A stretch of 64,000 nt of DNA from positions 23,977 to 87,976 of the forward strand of contig NZ_JABXKL010000099.1 in assembly GCF_017114995.1 (NCBI RefSeq), given 5' to 3'. Positions 1 through 7,259 of this stretch are shown here, one piece after another. The notes below the pieces were generated by a model, which saw only the letters and a program-made list of their open reading frames with translations, was not told the origin of the DNA and did no database searches. The DNA is from Nostoc sp. NMS9 (GTDB lineage: Bacteria > Cyanobacteriota > Cyanobacteriia > Cyanobacteriales > Nostocaceae). Every line of letters begins with the position of its first letter. Positions within the stretch are counted from its first letter, which is position 1. Made by a program: the position numbers and the translations under genes.

Positions 1-274
1 CCAAAGAGATAAACATAGCTGGTAGCATAAATGCTAGCCAAGTTCCTAAGCCCAACGTCCGGTAGGCATAAATGGAGACAGCTATTGTCCCTAAGATGAT
101 ATCAACTACACCGCCGCCAGCCATACTTAACTGTATGGCAGTTTCACCTACCTGCGATAAGTTGAAAATTATTTCAGCATTAGGTACTACCAGTAGCATC
201 CCTACCAGTCCAAAGGCTTTTGACGCGATATGACCAATGAGGCATACGCGTTCAGCAATAACAAGTTGTCTCAT
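1..274 (-). CDS. cruF: Carotenoid biosynthesis protein, CruF-like (5' part, truncated by window edge)
   Basis: The reverse strand opens at an ATG at 274 and stays open to base 1, giving about 91 residues starting MRQLVIAERVCLIGHI. It is hydrophobic with at least two membrane spans and contains SMAGGGVV and AYRTLGLG, motifs I associate with the cyanobacterial CruF/DUF422 membrane family (gamma-carotene 1'-hydroxylase, part of myxoxanthophyll-type carotenoid synthesis). That is family recall from a partial sequence, not a search. The catalytic His residues would lie off the window. The start is clear: the ATG follows a short A/T-rich leader and no earlier start fits the family N-terminus. Confidence 0.6.
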   Translation of the reverse strand, partial: MRQLVIAERVCLIGHIASKAFGLVGMLLVVPNAEIIFNLSQVGETAIQLSMAGGGVVDIILGTIAVSIYAYRTLGLGTWLAFMLPAMFISL

Positions 275-659
275 GATAATTCCTTAACAAGATGTGACAC
301 GCGGCTACTAGGCTGCTAACAGTTTACAAATCTTTAATTAATTTGTACCGCAATTCTCGACAAACTTGTTTGGCTTTCTTGGGAATAGCATAAAAGTCTA
401 TTGATTGAAGCTATAAAAATATAATGCTAAACTTACTAGTTTAAGCCATATATTCAAAATCTATATAATTTTATCTGTAATAACTTCTGGTTTCTTGTCT
501 CATTGATACCCGTATCGGGAAAAACTCCTTTTATACTGGGATATCGTTAAGGGAGGACAACCATCATAAATTGAGCAAGTCCTCAAGCAAAATAAAGTCT
601 TGAGTTACTACACTTATTTATGCGATAAAACCTTAACCCTGTACTAGAAATATAAACCC
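275..659. other. Intergenic, divergent promoter region
   Basis: 385 A/T-rich bases between two divergently transcribed genes, so it must hold both promoters. It contains the small palindrome GATACCCGTATC near 505-518. I could not pick out convincing -35/-10 pairs or any remnant gene. Confidence 0.5.
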
Positions 660-1106
660 ATGTCAATTTTGAAAAGAGTTCCTTGGGTGTCCCTGGCGCT
701 AGTACTACTGAGTTACAGTACTTTGGGCTGGGTAATATCTGAAACACATGCTTCTATATTTGTGTGGGTGGCAACTGTAGTTGCTATCTTACTTTTAATT
801 GTAACTTTGACCGCTCCTTGGCCGAAGATGACATATTACTATAGGATTTTGCTTAAATCAAATACCAGGTCTTTCGGCGTTGCCGTCTTTGCAGCTTTCT
901 TGTTCTTTATCATGATTGCCTGGTTTCAGGTATTTCTTGATACCTTACTCATCATTTCAGCGACTATATTAGTCAGAATAGACTTTCAAAGAGCGGGTCT
1001 TAAGGAAGTCCTAGCTTTTTCAACTGCCTCTATCTTTTCATTGGGAGGTTTAGCTTTGGGTGCGCTAATCTACAAGTTCATATATTCCCAAATTCCGCTA
1101 ATGTGA
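660..1106 (+). CDS. Small integral membrane protein, unknown function
   Basis: 148 residues, almost all hydrophobic: spans at about 9-27, 33-52, 70-95 and 120-142 suggest four transmembrane helices with short loops. There is no recognisable catalytic motif. The ATG at 660 begins MSILKRVPWVSLAL, a typical positive-inside first helix, but no strong ribosome binding site precedes it. The upstream neighbour is a CruF-like carotenoid gene in the opposite direction, so a shared role cannot be inferred. I do not recognise the family. Confidence 0.7.
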   Translation: MSILKRVPWVSLALVLLSYSTLGWVISETHASIFVWVATVVAILLLIVTLTAPWPKMTYYYRILLKSNTRSFGVAVFAAFLFFIMIAWFQVFLDTLLIISATILVRIDFQRAGLKEVLAFSTASIFSLGGLALGALIYKFIYSQIPLM

Positions 1107-1242
1107 TGAAGTATATCCAATAAAGCTAGCGATGCCTGTGCCAACGCTTCATAATCAGTATTGCTTACCCAGAACTTCCTTTTTGGTTCATATTCCCAAC
1201 TTCTTAAAAAAGTTGTGAATCTTGTTTACTATTTACTTGGGT

Positions 1243-2049
1243 TCAAAACGCAGGCTGATCGAATAGCAGTAGAGAGAGGAAAAAATCCATAATAAAAATG
1301 GATACCCAACTAGTAACAACTGCTTTTGTTGCCGATTCTCCTACTTCCTTTGCTCCCCCTTTAGTAGTTAAACCCCAACTACAGCCAATGACAGCAACCA
1401 GCACTCCAAAAATAAATCCTTTTAGCAAAATAATAAACAAATCTGACGGTTCTAAAAAATTTCTGACTGATTCTAAAAATGTTTCGGGAATAATTTGGTA
1501 AAACTTTGATGCGGCAAAAACTCCGCCAATGATGCCTGTAACTAAAGCCAAAATCGTCATCAAAGGCACCATCAAACAACAAGCAATTACTCTAGGAAGT
1601 ACTAGATAATCAATGGGATCGGTTTTGAGCATATAAAGTGCATCAATTTGCTCGGTGACTCGCATTGCACCTATTTCTGCTGCAAAAGCAGAACCTACTT
1701 GTCCCGCCATAATGCTAGCGGTCAAAATTGGAGCTAATTCTCTACAAAAAGCTAAGGCAAAAGCACCTCCCACTGTATCGACAGCCCCAAATCGCACTAA
1801 TTCCCTCGCCGTTTGAATAGTAAAAATCATTCCTGCAAAACCGCTGACAAGGAGAACTGGAGAGATAGAACCTGGCCCAGCGGTAACAAGATGTTGCAAA
1901 ATCTTGCGATAGTAGGTTTTCCCTTGGAGTAAATGTAGCCACACTTGACCAAAGAGCAGTATTGCTGCAAAACAGCGTGTAATCTCAGATTGCTCAAAAT
2001 TTGTTTTTGGTTGCAATTTTATCGTCCTTACGACTGACTTTTTTTGCAC
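1243..2049 (-). CDS. MlaE/YrbE-family ABC transporter permease
   Basis: 268 residues. The region VLLVSGFAGMIFTIQTARELVRFGA followed by LAFCRELAPILTASIMAGQVGSAFAAEIGAMRVTEQIDAL is the hallmark of the MlaE (DUF140) permease family, whose members form the membrane part of ABC systems that move phospholipids, or in plastids and cyanobacteria glycerolipids, between membranes. Five to six helices follow. The usual partners (MlaF-type ATPase, MCE/MlaD-type protein) are not next to it, as is common in cyanobacteria. The start at 2049 is tentative: the first 25 residues are polar and a slightly later start is possible. Confidence 0.9.
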   Translation of the reverse strand: MQKKSVVRTIKLQPKTNFEQSEITRCFAAILLFGQVWLHLLQGKTYYRKILQHLVTAGPGSISPVLLVSGFAGMIFTIQTARELVRFGAVDTVGGAFALAFCRELAPILTASIMAGQVGSAFAAEIGAMRVTEQIDALYMLKTDPIDYLVLPRVIACCLMVPLMTILALVTGIIGGVFAASKFYQIIPETFLESVRNFLEPSDLFIILLKGFIFGVLVAVIGCSWGLTTKGGAKEVGESATKAVVTSWVSIFIMDFFLSLLLFDQPAF

Positions 2050-2209
2050 ATTTGTTGTTATATCAATTTTCCAAAATAAGACTACAGATACAAATGGTGG
2101 GAACCCAGCCAGATGTAATCTGACTTTCTCAATTAAATAGAGGCACTAAGTGCAGCTTCTTGCAGGATATTACCAATTGGTATTAGGGTATGGTACATGA
2201 ACAGACGCA

Positions 2210-2493
2210 CTAGTACCGCAAGGCGGAATTCAAAATTCAAAATTTAAAATTAAAACAGGTATACAGTGTAAGCGTTGCATTGATTTGGAATGGTGAGGCA
2301 GTCCGGTCTTCTCCCTTGGCGTTAGCCTCTCCCTTTGGGAGAAGGGGAGACGCCAAAGGCGATGGATGGGGGTTCCCCCCATGAGGAACTGCCGTTAGCG
2401 CAGCGTTAGCGAGCCTGCGAGCGTCACCCGTTAGCGCAGCGTTAGCGAGTCATCGAGCGTCAGGGGTGGTTTATTTAAGCCGTGTTGTACTAG
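2210..2493. mobile_element. Palindrome-ended repeat element, copy 1 (284 bp)
   Basis: It begins CTAGTACCGCAAGGCGGAA and ends in TTATTTAAGCCGTG..TGTACTAG, so the outermost 7 bases (CTAGTAC / GTACTAG) are exact inverted repeats. The same two ends occur at 11318-11431. The interior of this copy holds other repeats: a hairpin-rich stretch around 2310-2365 and a direct duplication of GTTAGCGCAGCGTTAGCGAG (about 2393 and 2430). No reading frame of note. It is probably a MITE-like non-coding element. Confidence 0.6.
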
Positions 2494-2717
2494 ATGTTTT
2501 CCCTCAAAGTAGAGAAAGTGTTTGGGCATGGTTCAATTTAGCTTAGTAAACTTTAGCGGAAAATAGCACATAAAGCAGAGCTTTTTTGCTGCTGCTCTCA
2601 TGCTTTGTCTGCTATGGAGTTGCAATCTCTGGTCTGTGAAACTAGGAAAAGTAATTGAATCAACTCAAAGGGTTGAAAAATTTAATAATATTTCCAAATA
2701 ATGTTAAACAATTTTTT

Positions 2718-3041
2718 ATGAGCAGGATTAAATACATAATATTTCTGTTGCTATTAATACTACCTTTCTCAGTGGTACATCCGGCTTTTGCATCTGTATG
2801 CCGCAATTATGCTGTCTACGACGGTCTACGCCACCGGGTTTGCATTCTCAGTATCAGCCGAAGTGCCAAAAATTATTGGGAATACAAGGCAATTGTTAGC
2901 GTAGATGGCATAAAAAGACCTACAGAGGTTTACAATTGTCGCGAACGAGTCAAGGTTCAACAAGCTGGGACTGTTTTGCCCTTTGAGCAAAAAGGCCCTG
3001 GTGAGATGATATGCAGCTTTTTTAATTCTTCTCGGCGGTAA
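2718..3041 (+). CDS. Small secreted protein, unknown function
   Basis: The frame is open from 2655, but the ATG at 2718 gives a clean signal peptide (MSRIKYIIFLLLLILPFSVVHPAFAS, cleavage after about residue 25), so I prefer it; the product is 107 residues. The mature part has four Cys (VCRNYAVY, RVCILSIS, YNCRERV, MICSFF), suggesting two disulfides in an exported or lumenal protein. I do not recognise the family. Its 3' end overlaps a tiny reverse-strand ORF at 3022-3126. Confidence 0.6.
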   Translation: MSRIKYIIFLLLLILPFSVVHPAFASVCRNYAVYDGLRHRVCILSISRSAKNYWEYKAIVSVDGIKRPTEVYNCRERVKVQQAGTVLPFEQKGPGEMICSFFNSSRR

Positions 3042-3126
3042 ACACGCGCCAGATAATAAAGACGGTAAAACCTAGATAGATAAATACTGTTAGCCATTCT
3101 TGCCAGCTACCAAATGCATTGTTCAT
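3022..3126 (-). CDS. Candidate 34-residue single-helix membrane peptide
   Basis: ATG at 3126, stop at 3022-3024. The peptide MNNAFGSWQEWLTVFIYLGF continues TVFIIWRVFTAEKN: one Trp-rich transmembrane helix with charged tail, the general shape of small photosystem or cytochrome complex subunits. It does not match any of those I know by sequence. No clear ribosome binding site, and it overlaps the end of the convergent gene, so it may be chance. Confidence 0.3.
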   Translation of the reverse strand: MNNAFGSWQEWLTVFIYLGFTVFIIWRVFTAEKN

Positions 3127-3282
3127 CAGCAAAAGCCGGAAAATTAATATTTATCAATCCTACACGCTGATGCTACCAGTAGGTTGCTGTATTTTAGGAG
3201 ATCAAAGAAGACTAGTCAAAAATTCTTAGCTAATTTTCCGGAATAGGTAACAACGGCGTGGTAGTAAATATCAGAGCATCGA

Positions 3283-3372
3283 TATTATACTGAACCTCTA
3301 TAACTAACCTTCGGGGAATATATCCCCATTGTTTCCGCTCAAAAACCCGGTCATAAAGACCGGGTTTTTGGT
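3283..3372 (+). ncRNA. Candidate small RNA with terminal hairpin
   Basis: A -10-like TATTATACT lies at 3283-3291. About 80 bases downstream the sequence ends in a perfect hairpin with a T-run. Between them is a second hairpin GGGGAATATATCCCC (3313-3327) and an unpaired stretch rich in pyrimidines. No reading frame covers it. Promoter, two stem-loops and terminator without an ORF is the layout of cyanobacterial Yfr-type sRNAs, but the single-stranded part does not carry the Yfr1 or Yfr2 motifs I know. Confidence 0.35.
3341..3369 (+). terminator. Strong rho-independent terminator
   Basis: AAAAACCCGGTC, loop ATAAA, GACCGGGTTTTT: a perfect 12-base stem with flanking A and T runs, so it could work in both directions. 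No annotated gene ends directly before it on the + strand, which is one reason to suspect a small RNA upstream. Confidence 0.85.
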
Positions 3373-3540
3373 ATTTATACCAAGTTACAGTTGAGCAAGT
3401 CAGAGACAGAGCAATGCCTACGGCTGGCTACGCCAACGCAGCACTTCTTTAAACTGTCTGCGTATCAAATAAAACTATTGTCCAGAAACTTTTAAGAGAT
3501 TTTATTGGTCTGGTTCTCCAAATTCTGTAAAAATCAACCA

Positions 3541-4968
3541 ATGTCATCTTCTGCTCAAGGTATTCCCGGATTACCCGATTTGACGCATCCGATTGAGCTT
3601 GTTCAATTTGGAACCCAGGCGCTTAAAGCTTCACTGTTATTAGTATTTTTGGTCGTAGCTTTGGGAGTTGCGATCGCACTGATCAGTTTTTCTCTGCGTC
3701 GCAGCCAGCCGGAACAATTTATATTCATTGGCGAATGGGCTGTTCGTTATTCCCAACTGTTGCGGGGATTACAGCATTTAACTCTAGTATTAGTTCTGTT
3801 AATACCGGGATTTTTTCTCTGTTCAACTTTGAGCAATCGTTATCATCACTGGGAACAAACAAGGGTGACTCAAGTAGCTGAAAGTGTCGCAGGTGAAAAG
3901 CTCGAACAATCTGCCCCGCAAGTGCGCTACACTACCCAGGAGCCATACTCTTATACCACGCAAGCCAATGGCAAAATAGTCAAAGTCAATGATACGCGAG
4001 AGGTTAACCGCTTCTTAACGCTGGGTGGTTCGCAAATTCAAGTCAAGCTAGACCAAAGCGTAGATGTTCCAGGTCGCAGTTCAATTTATCGCGTGGAATA
4101 CACTGCTGATTATAAAGTAGTTAACCAACTCAAGGATATTAATAATTTCTTTTTTGAAGCACCGCCACCTAACGGCTACACACTGCTTGCTGGCTACAAA
4201 GTAGAGCGTAACGGTACTAGGCTACAACAAACCAATCCGGGAGACTATGGTTTTCCCTTCCGGCTGCAACCAGGAGAAGAAACTACCTTTCGAGTCACCT
4301 ATCAGGCTCAAGGCGGGCCTCGCTGGGTTTATAGCGCCGCAGGACAGTTGCTTTCTAATTTTCGCCTCACAGCAATTGCCAACTTTGCTCCGGCTGATTT
4401 TGCTAGTGGTGTTGTACCGAATGAGATTAAAGTTAATGGACGTAGTACTCAGTTTACTTGGAAATTTGACGATAATGTTTCAGTCAAAAATCCATTTGGA
4501 GTATTTACTAATACTGACCCCATTCGTCATACTGGCATCATTCCCCGACTTTTGTTACTAGCACCGGCAATATTTTTGTGGTGGATATTGTTGTTATATT
4601 TGTCACTGCCAATGAGTTTTAGAAATATTGCGATCGCTGCTAGTATTTTCTTTGCTTGTCTATTGACTTTGACCTATCTAGCTCGCGTTATCAATGCTCA
4701 GTTGGCTTGGACTTTAATTTCTATCATTTTACTAATTTTAACATGGGGATTGGGAGCTAGCCGCAGTGCTTCTCTGGCTGCGATCGTCGCCACTATAGCT
4801 GGAGCAGTGCTACCTATTTTTGGATTATTAGTACCGTTTAGCGGACTAACTCTTAGTTTAGCGGGTTTGCTTTCAGCGGTTTGGCTAGCAGTTCGTCACT
4901 GGTATGGCTGGTACAGTTTGCACCCAGAAGATCAAAGATTGCAGACTCAAAAAAATGCTAAAGATTAG
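3541..4968 (+). CDS. Large membrane protein of unknown function
   Basis: 475 residues from the ATG at 3541 (the frame is open further up, but MSSSAQGIPGLPDLTHPIELVQFG is the natural start). Helices at about 29-50 and 80-100 (start numbering) are followed by a roughly 230-residue extracytoplasmic domain beginning with ESVAGEKLEQSAPQVRYTTQEPYSYTT, then four to five helices from about 340 onward. The soluble part has beta-rich composition (TFRVTYQAQGGPRWVYSAAGQL). I do not recognise a named family. A 35-residue membrane peptide follows 42 bases downstream on the same strand. Confidence 0.85.
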   Translation: MSSSAQGIPGLPDLTHPIELVQFGTQALKASLLLVFLVVALGVAIALISFSLRRSQPEQFIFIGEWAVRYSQLLRGLQHLTLVLVLLIPGFFLCSTLSNRYHHWEQTRVTQVAESVAGEKLEQSAPQVRYTTQEPYSYTTQANGKIVKVNDTREVNRFLTLGGSQIQVKLDQSVDVPGRSSIYRVEYTADYKVVNQLKDINNFFFEAPPPNGYTLLAGYKVERNGTRLQQTNPGDYGFPFRLQPGEETTFRVTYQAQGGPRWVYSAAGQLLSNFRLTAIANFAPADFASGVVPNEIKVNGRSTQFTWKFDDNVSVKNPFGVFTNTDPIRHTGIIPRLLLLAPAIFLWWILLLYLSLPMSFRNIAIAASIFFACLLTLTYLARVINAQLAWTLISIILLILTWGLGASRSASLAAIVATIAGAVLPIFGLLVPFSGLTLSLAGLLSAVWLAVRHWYGWYSLHPEDQRLQTQKNAKD

Positions 4969-5010
4969 ATGATTCCGCTATGATTAGCGAAGTTTTAGCG
5001 TGGGGCATTT

Positions 5011-5118
5011 ATGGATAACAATTTACTCGCTTTCTTTGCGGCTGCTGGGTTACTCATTCTTTATCTGATCTTCTCAGCTTTAACTGAAATGGGGACTAAA
5101 TTGCCTTGGAAGAAATAA
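5011..5118 (+). CDS. Candidate 35-residue single-helix membrane peptide
   Basis: ATG at 5011, stop TAA at 5116-5118. MDNNLLAFFAAAGLLILYLI then FSALTEMGTKLPWKK: one strongly hydrophobic helix with a short basic C-terminus. It lies 42 bases after a membrane protein gene on the same strand. The profile fits a small thylakoid or cytoplasmic membrane subunit, but I cannot match it to a known Psb, Psa, Pet or Ndh subunit. Confidence 0.5.
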   Translation: MDNNLLAFFAAAGLLILYLIFSALTEMGTKLPWKK

Positions 5119-5224
5119 GCTGATGGGCTAAAAAGTTTACACTTCTAAACCTCATTGGGCTTGGAAAAAAAAGTAACCATCATTTAGGCTTAGTTAATAT
5201 ACTTATTGTTCGAGAGAGTGCCAA

Positions 5225-5335
5225 ATGCGCGATCCAGAGAAGAACCAAATTAAAGTCGATCCGGCAACCCTCGTTTTGATTGTATCTGTCTTAATACTCT
5301 TGCCTCTGCTGGTTGTTGGTTTTTTCTCGCAGTGA
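5225..5335 (+). CDS. Candidate 36-residue single-helix membrane peptide
   Basis: ATG at 5225, stop TGA at 5333-5335. A charged N-terminus (MRDPEKNQIKVDPA) leads into one helix TLVLIVSVLILLPLLVVGFF. It is about 105 bases after the 35-residue ORF. A -10-like TATACT lies near 5199. The charge pattern and clean helix make it a plausible real protein; the family is unknown to me. Confidence 0.5.
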   Translation: MRDPEKNQIKVDPATLVLIVSVLILLPLLVVGFFSQ

Positions 5336-5377
5336 ACTAGTGAGGAATACTCAATAGATATTTATGAACCCTAAGAA

Positions 5378-5446
5378 CCCCACCCCGCCAAAGCTACGCT
5401 TTGTCTCCCCTCCCCTTGCTAAGGGGAGGGGATTAAGGGGTGGGGT
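5378..5446. repeat. C/G-rich palindromic intergenic repeat
   Basis: Nested inverted repeats: CCCCACCCC..GGGGTGGGG outside and a perfect CCCCTCCCCTT/AAGGGGAGGGG stem near the centre. The same kind of sequence recurs at about 25421-25500 and 57310-57355. No coding content. Confidence 0.6.
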
Positions 5447-5672
5447 GCAATGACTGTGGGAATCATAACTATTATTTAAACACAATACTACATTAGTTAA
5501 TGCAACGACTGACAATGCGATTGTATTGACCTGCAAAAATTAACCTTGCTCTTTCTTTAATTTTTGGGATAAGTAAAAAGAGTAAGTAAGTGTAAAGTAT
5601 CAACTTTCCTTTAATTCTTAAATAATGTTAGCGCGATGCCTACGGTGGGCTACACCTACGCTCTTTTTCTCA

Positions 5673-5699
5673 GGTGCGTTAAGCTACTGTTAACGCACC
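5673..5699. terminator. Hairpin, probable terminator of the aminotransferase gene
   Basis: GGTGCGTTAA, loop GCTACTG, TTAACGCACC: perfect 10-base stem 15 bases beyond the stop of the reverse-strand aminotransferase gene. It lacks a strong T-run. The similar GGTGCGT/ACGCACC arms occur after recA. Confidence 0.55.
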
Positions 5700-5713
5700 A
5701 AATTATATCAAAA

Positions 5714-6862
5714 CTACTTAGGTAAAACCTGCCGTAGTGCTGCTAAAAGTTGGTCAACACTTTCCTTGCGACTATTAAAGCCCATCAATCCCACGCGCCA
5801 AACTTTTCCAGCGAGTTCGCCAAGACCACCGCCAATTTCAATATTATGTTCATTGAGTAACTGCCGAGCGATCGCTTTACCATCTACTCCGGCTGGAATG
5901 CGGACAGTGGTAAGCGTTGGCAGTCTATACTCTTGCTCAACGTGCATACTCAGTCCTAAATTCTCTAAACCTTCCCAGAGATATTCTACGTTCTTTTGAT
6001 GCCGCTGCCAGGAATTTGCTAATCCCTCTTCTGCAAGCAAACGTAGTGCTTCCCGCAATGCATAGTATAAATTAATCGGTGCTGTGTGGTGATAGGTGCG
6101 TTCAGCGCTCCAATACTTGCCTAGCAACAACATATCTAAATACCAGTTTGCAACTTTCGTTTGCCGCTGTTGCAATTTCTCAACAGCACGCGCACTCATA
6201 GTAAAGGGAGAAGCACCAGGCGGGCAACCTAACCCTTTTTGGCTACAACTATAGGCTAAGTCAACTCCCCAAGCATCCAAAAACAAGGGGACGCCGCCCA
6301 AACTTGTCACCGTATCCACTAATAACAAAGTGCCAAATTCACGACACAAATCAGCGACCCCTTCCAACGGTTGACGTGCGCCGGTGGAAGTTTCGGCATG
6401 AACTAGAGCTAAGATAGCTGGACGATGAGTTTTTAAGGCAGTTTGGAGTTCATCCAATTTGAAAACTTGTCCCCAAGGTTTGGTAATGGTTCGCACATCA
6501 GCGCCATAACGTCCAGCCATATCTACGAGGCGATTACCAAAGTAACCAGCTACACCAATTAAAACTACATCACCGGGTTCTACAGCATTGGCGATGGTTG
6601 CTTCCATTGCAGCTGTTCCCGTACCGCTGACTGCAATGGTAAGTGAGTTTTCTGTTTGCCATACGTAGCGTAGCAACGACTGAATTTCATCCATGAGTGC
6701 GAGAAAAGCTGGGTCAAGATGCCCAACGGGTGAAGTATTCATCGCTTGGAGAACTGTGGGATGGGCATTAGATGGCCCTGGTCCCAACAGCAGACGGGAT
6801 GGGATTTCTAGCGGCGTGAGTTGCAAGCGCCCAGAGTCGTTAATTGAAATTGTTTGCGTCAT
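5714..6862 (-). CDS. Alanine-glyoxylate / serine-pyruvate type aminotransferase
   Basis: 382 residues, a class V PLP enzyme. LLLGPGPSNAHPTVLQAM is the family's N-terminal signature; SGTGTAAMEA (about 80-88) binds the cofactor phosphate; LVDTVTSLGG holds the PLP-ring Asp183; and SCSQKGLGCPPG carries the Schiff-base Lys209. Family members transfer amino groups from serine or alanine to glyoxylate or pyruvate, which in cyanobacteria serves photorespiratory glycolate recycling. The length is typical and the protein is intact. ATG at 6862, with a short run of AGAGAGAT just upstream. Confidence 0.9.
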   Translation of the reverse strand: MTQTISINDSGRLQLTPLEIPSRLLLGPGPSNAHPTVLQAMNTSPVGHLDPAFLALMDEIQSLLRYVWQTENSLTIAVSGTGTAAMEATIANAVEPGDVVLIGVAGYFGNRLVDMAGRYGADVRTITKPWGQVFKLDELQTALKTHRPAILALVHAETSTGARQPLEGVADLCREFGTLLLVDTVTSLGGVPLFLDAWGVDLAYSCSQKGLGCPPGASPFTMSARAVEKLQQRQTKVANWYLDMLLLGKYWSAERTYHHTAPINLYYALREALRLLAEEGLANSWQRHQKNVEYLWEGLENLGLSMHVEQEYRLPTLTTVRIPAGVDGKAIARQLLNEHNIEIGGGLGELAGKVWRVGLMGFNSRKESVDQLLAALRQVLPK

Positions 6863-7259
6863 AAATCTCTCTTCATTTAGACGATACTTACCGGATCATA
6901 TAGGAATCCGATTTGATTCCTGAACTTACTTGTGTAGGGAGGGAACAGGAATCTGGGAATAGGGCATTGCAGAACAGTGGCATGAATTGAGGCAAGCAGG
7001 GGAAGCAGGGAGAAATTTTTGGAAGTTGCTAAATCATCCCGCAAATATGCAACGCCGGGATGTAGATGTGTACTGAGTTTTTTTTATCAAAGGTTTCAGC
7101 TACTTTCTATGCCCAAAATTTCTAAATTCCCATTAATTAAACTGGTGGATTTACCGAGGGAAAGGATTTATTTTATTCCTACATTGAAAGCAACTACCAT
7201 CAATGACCTGCAAAAAGTTTCATTTTTGCTCAATATCAGGGATTTACTATTGGACAATT
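6863..7259. other. Intergenic, divergent promoter region
   Basis: Holds the hairpin AGGAATC-CGATTT-GATTCCT (about 6901-6920) and a G-rich tandem stretch of GCAGGGGAAGCAGGGAG type near 6990-7012. No gene remnant seen. Confidence 0.4.
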
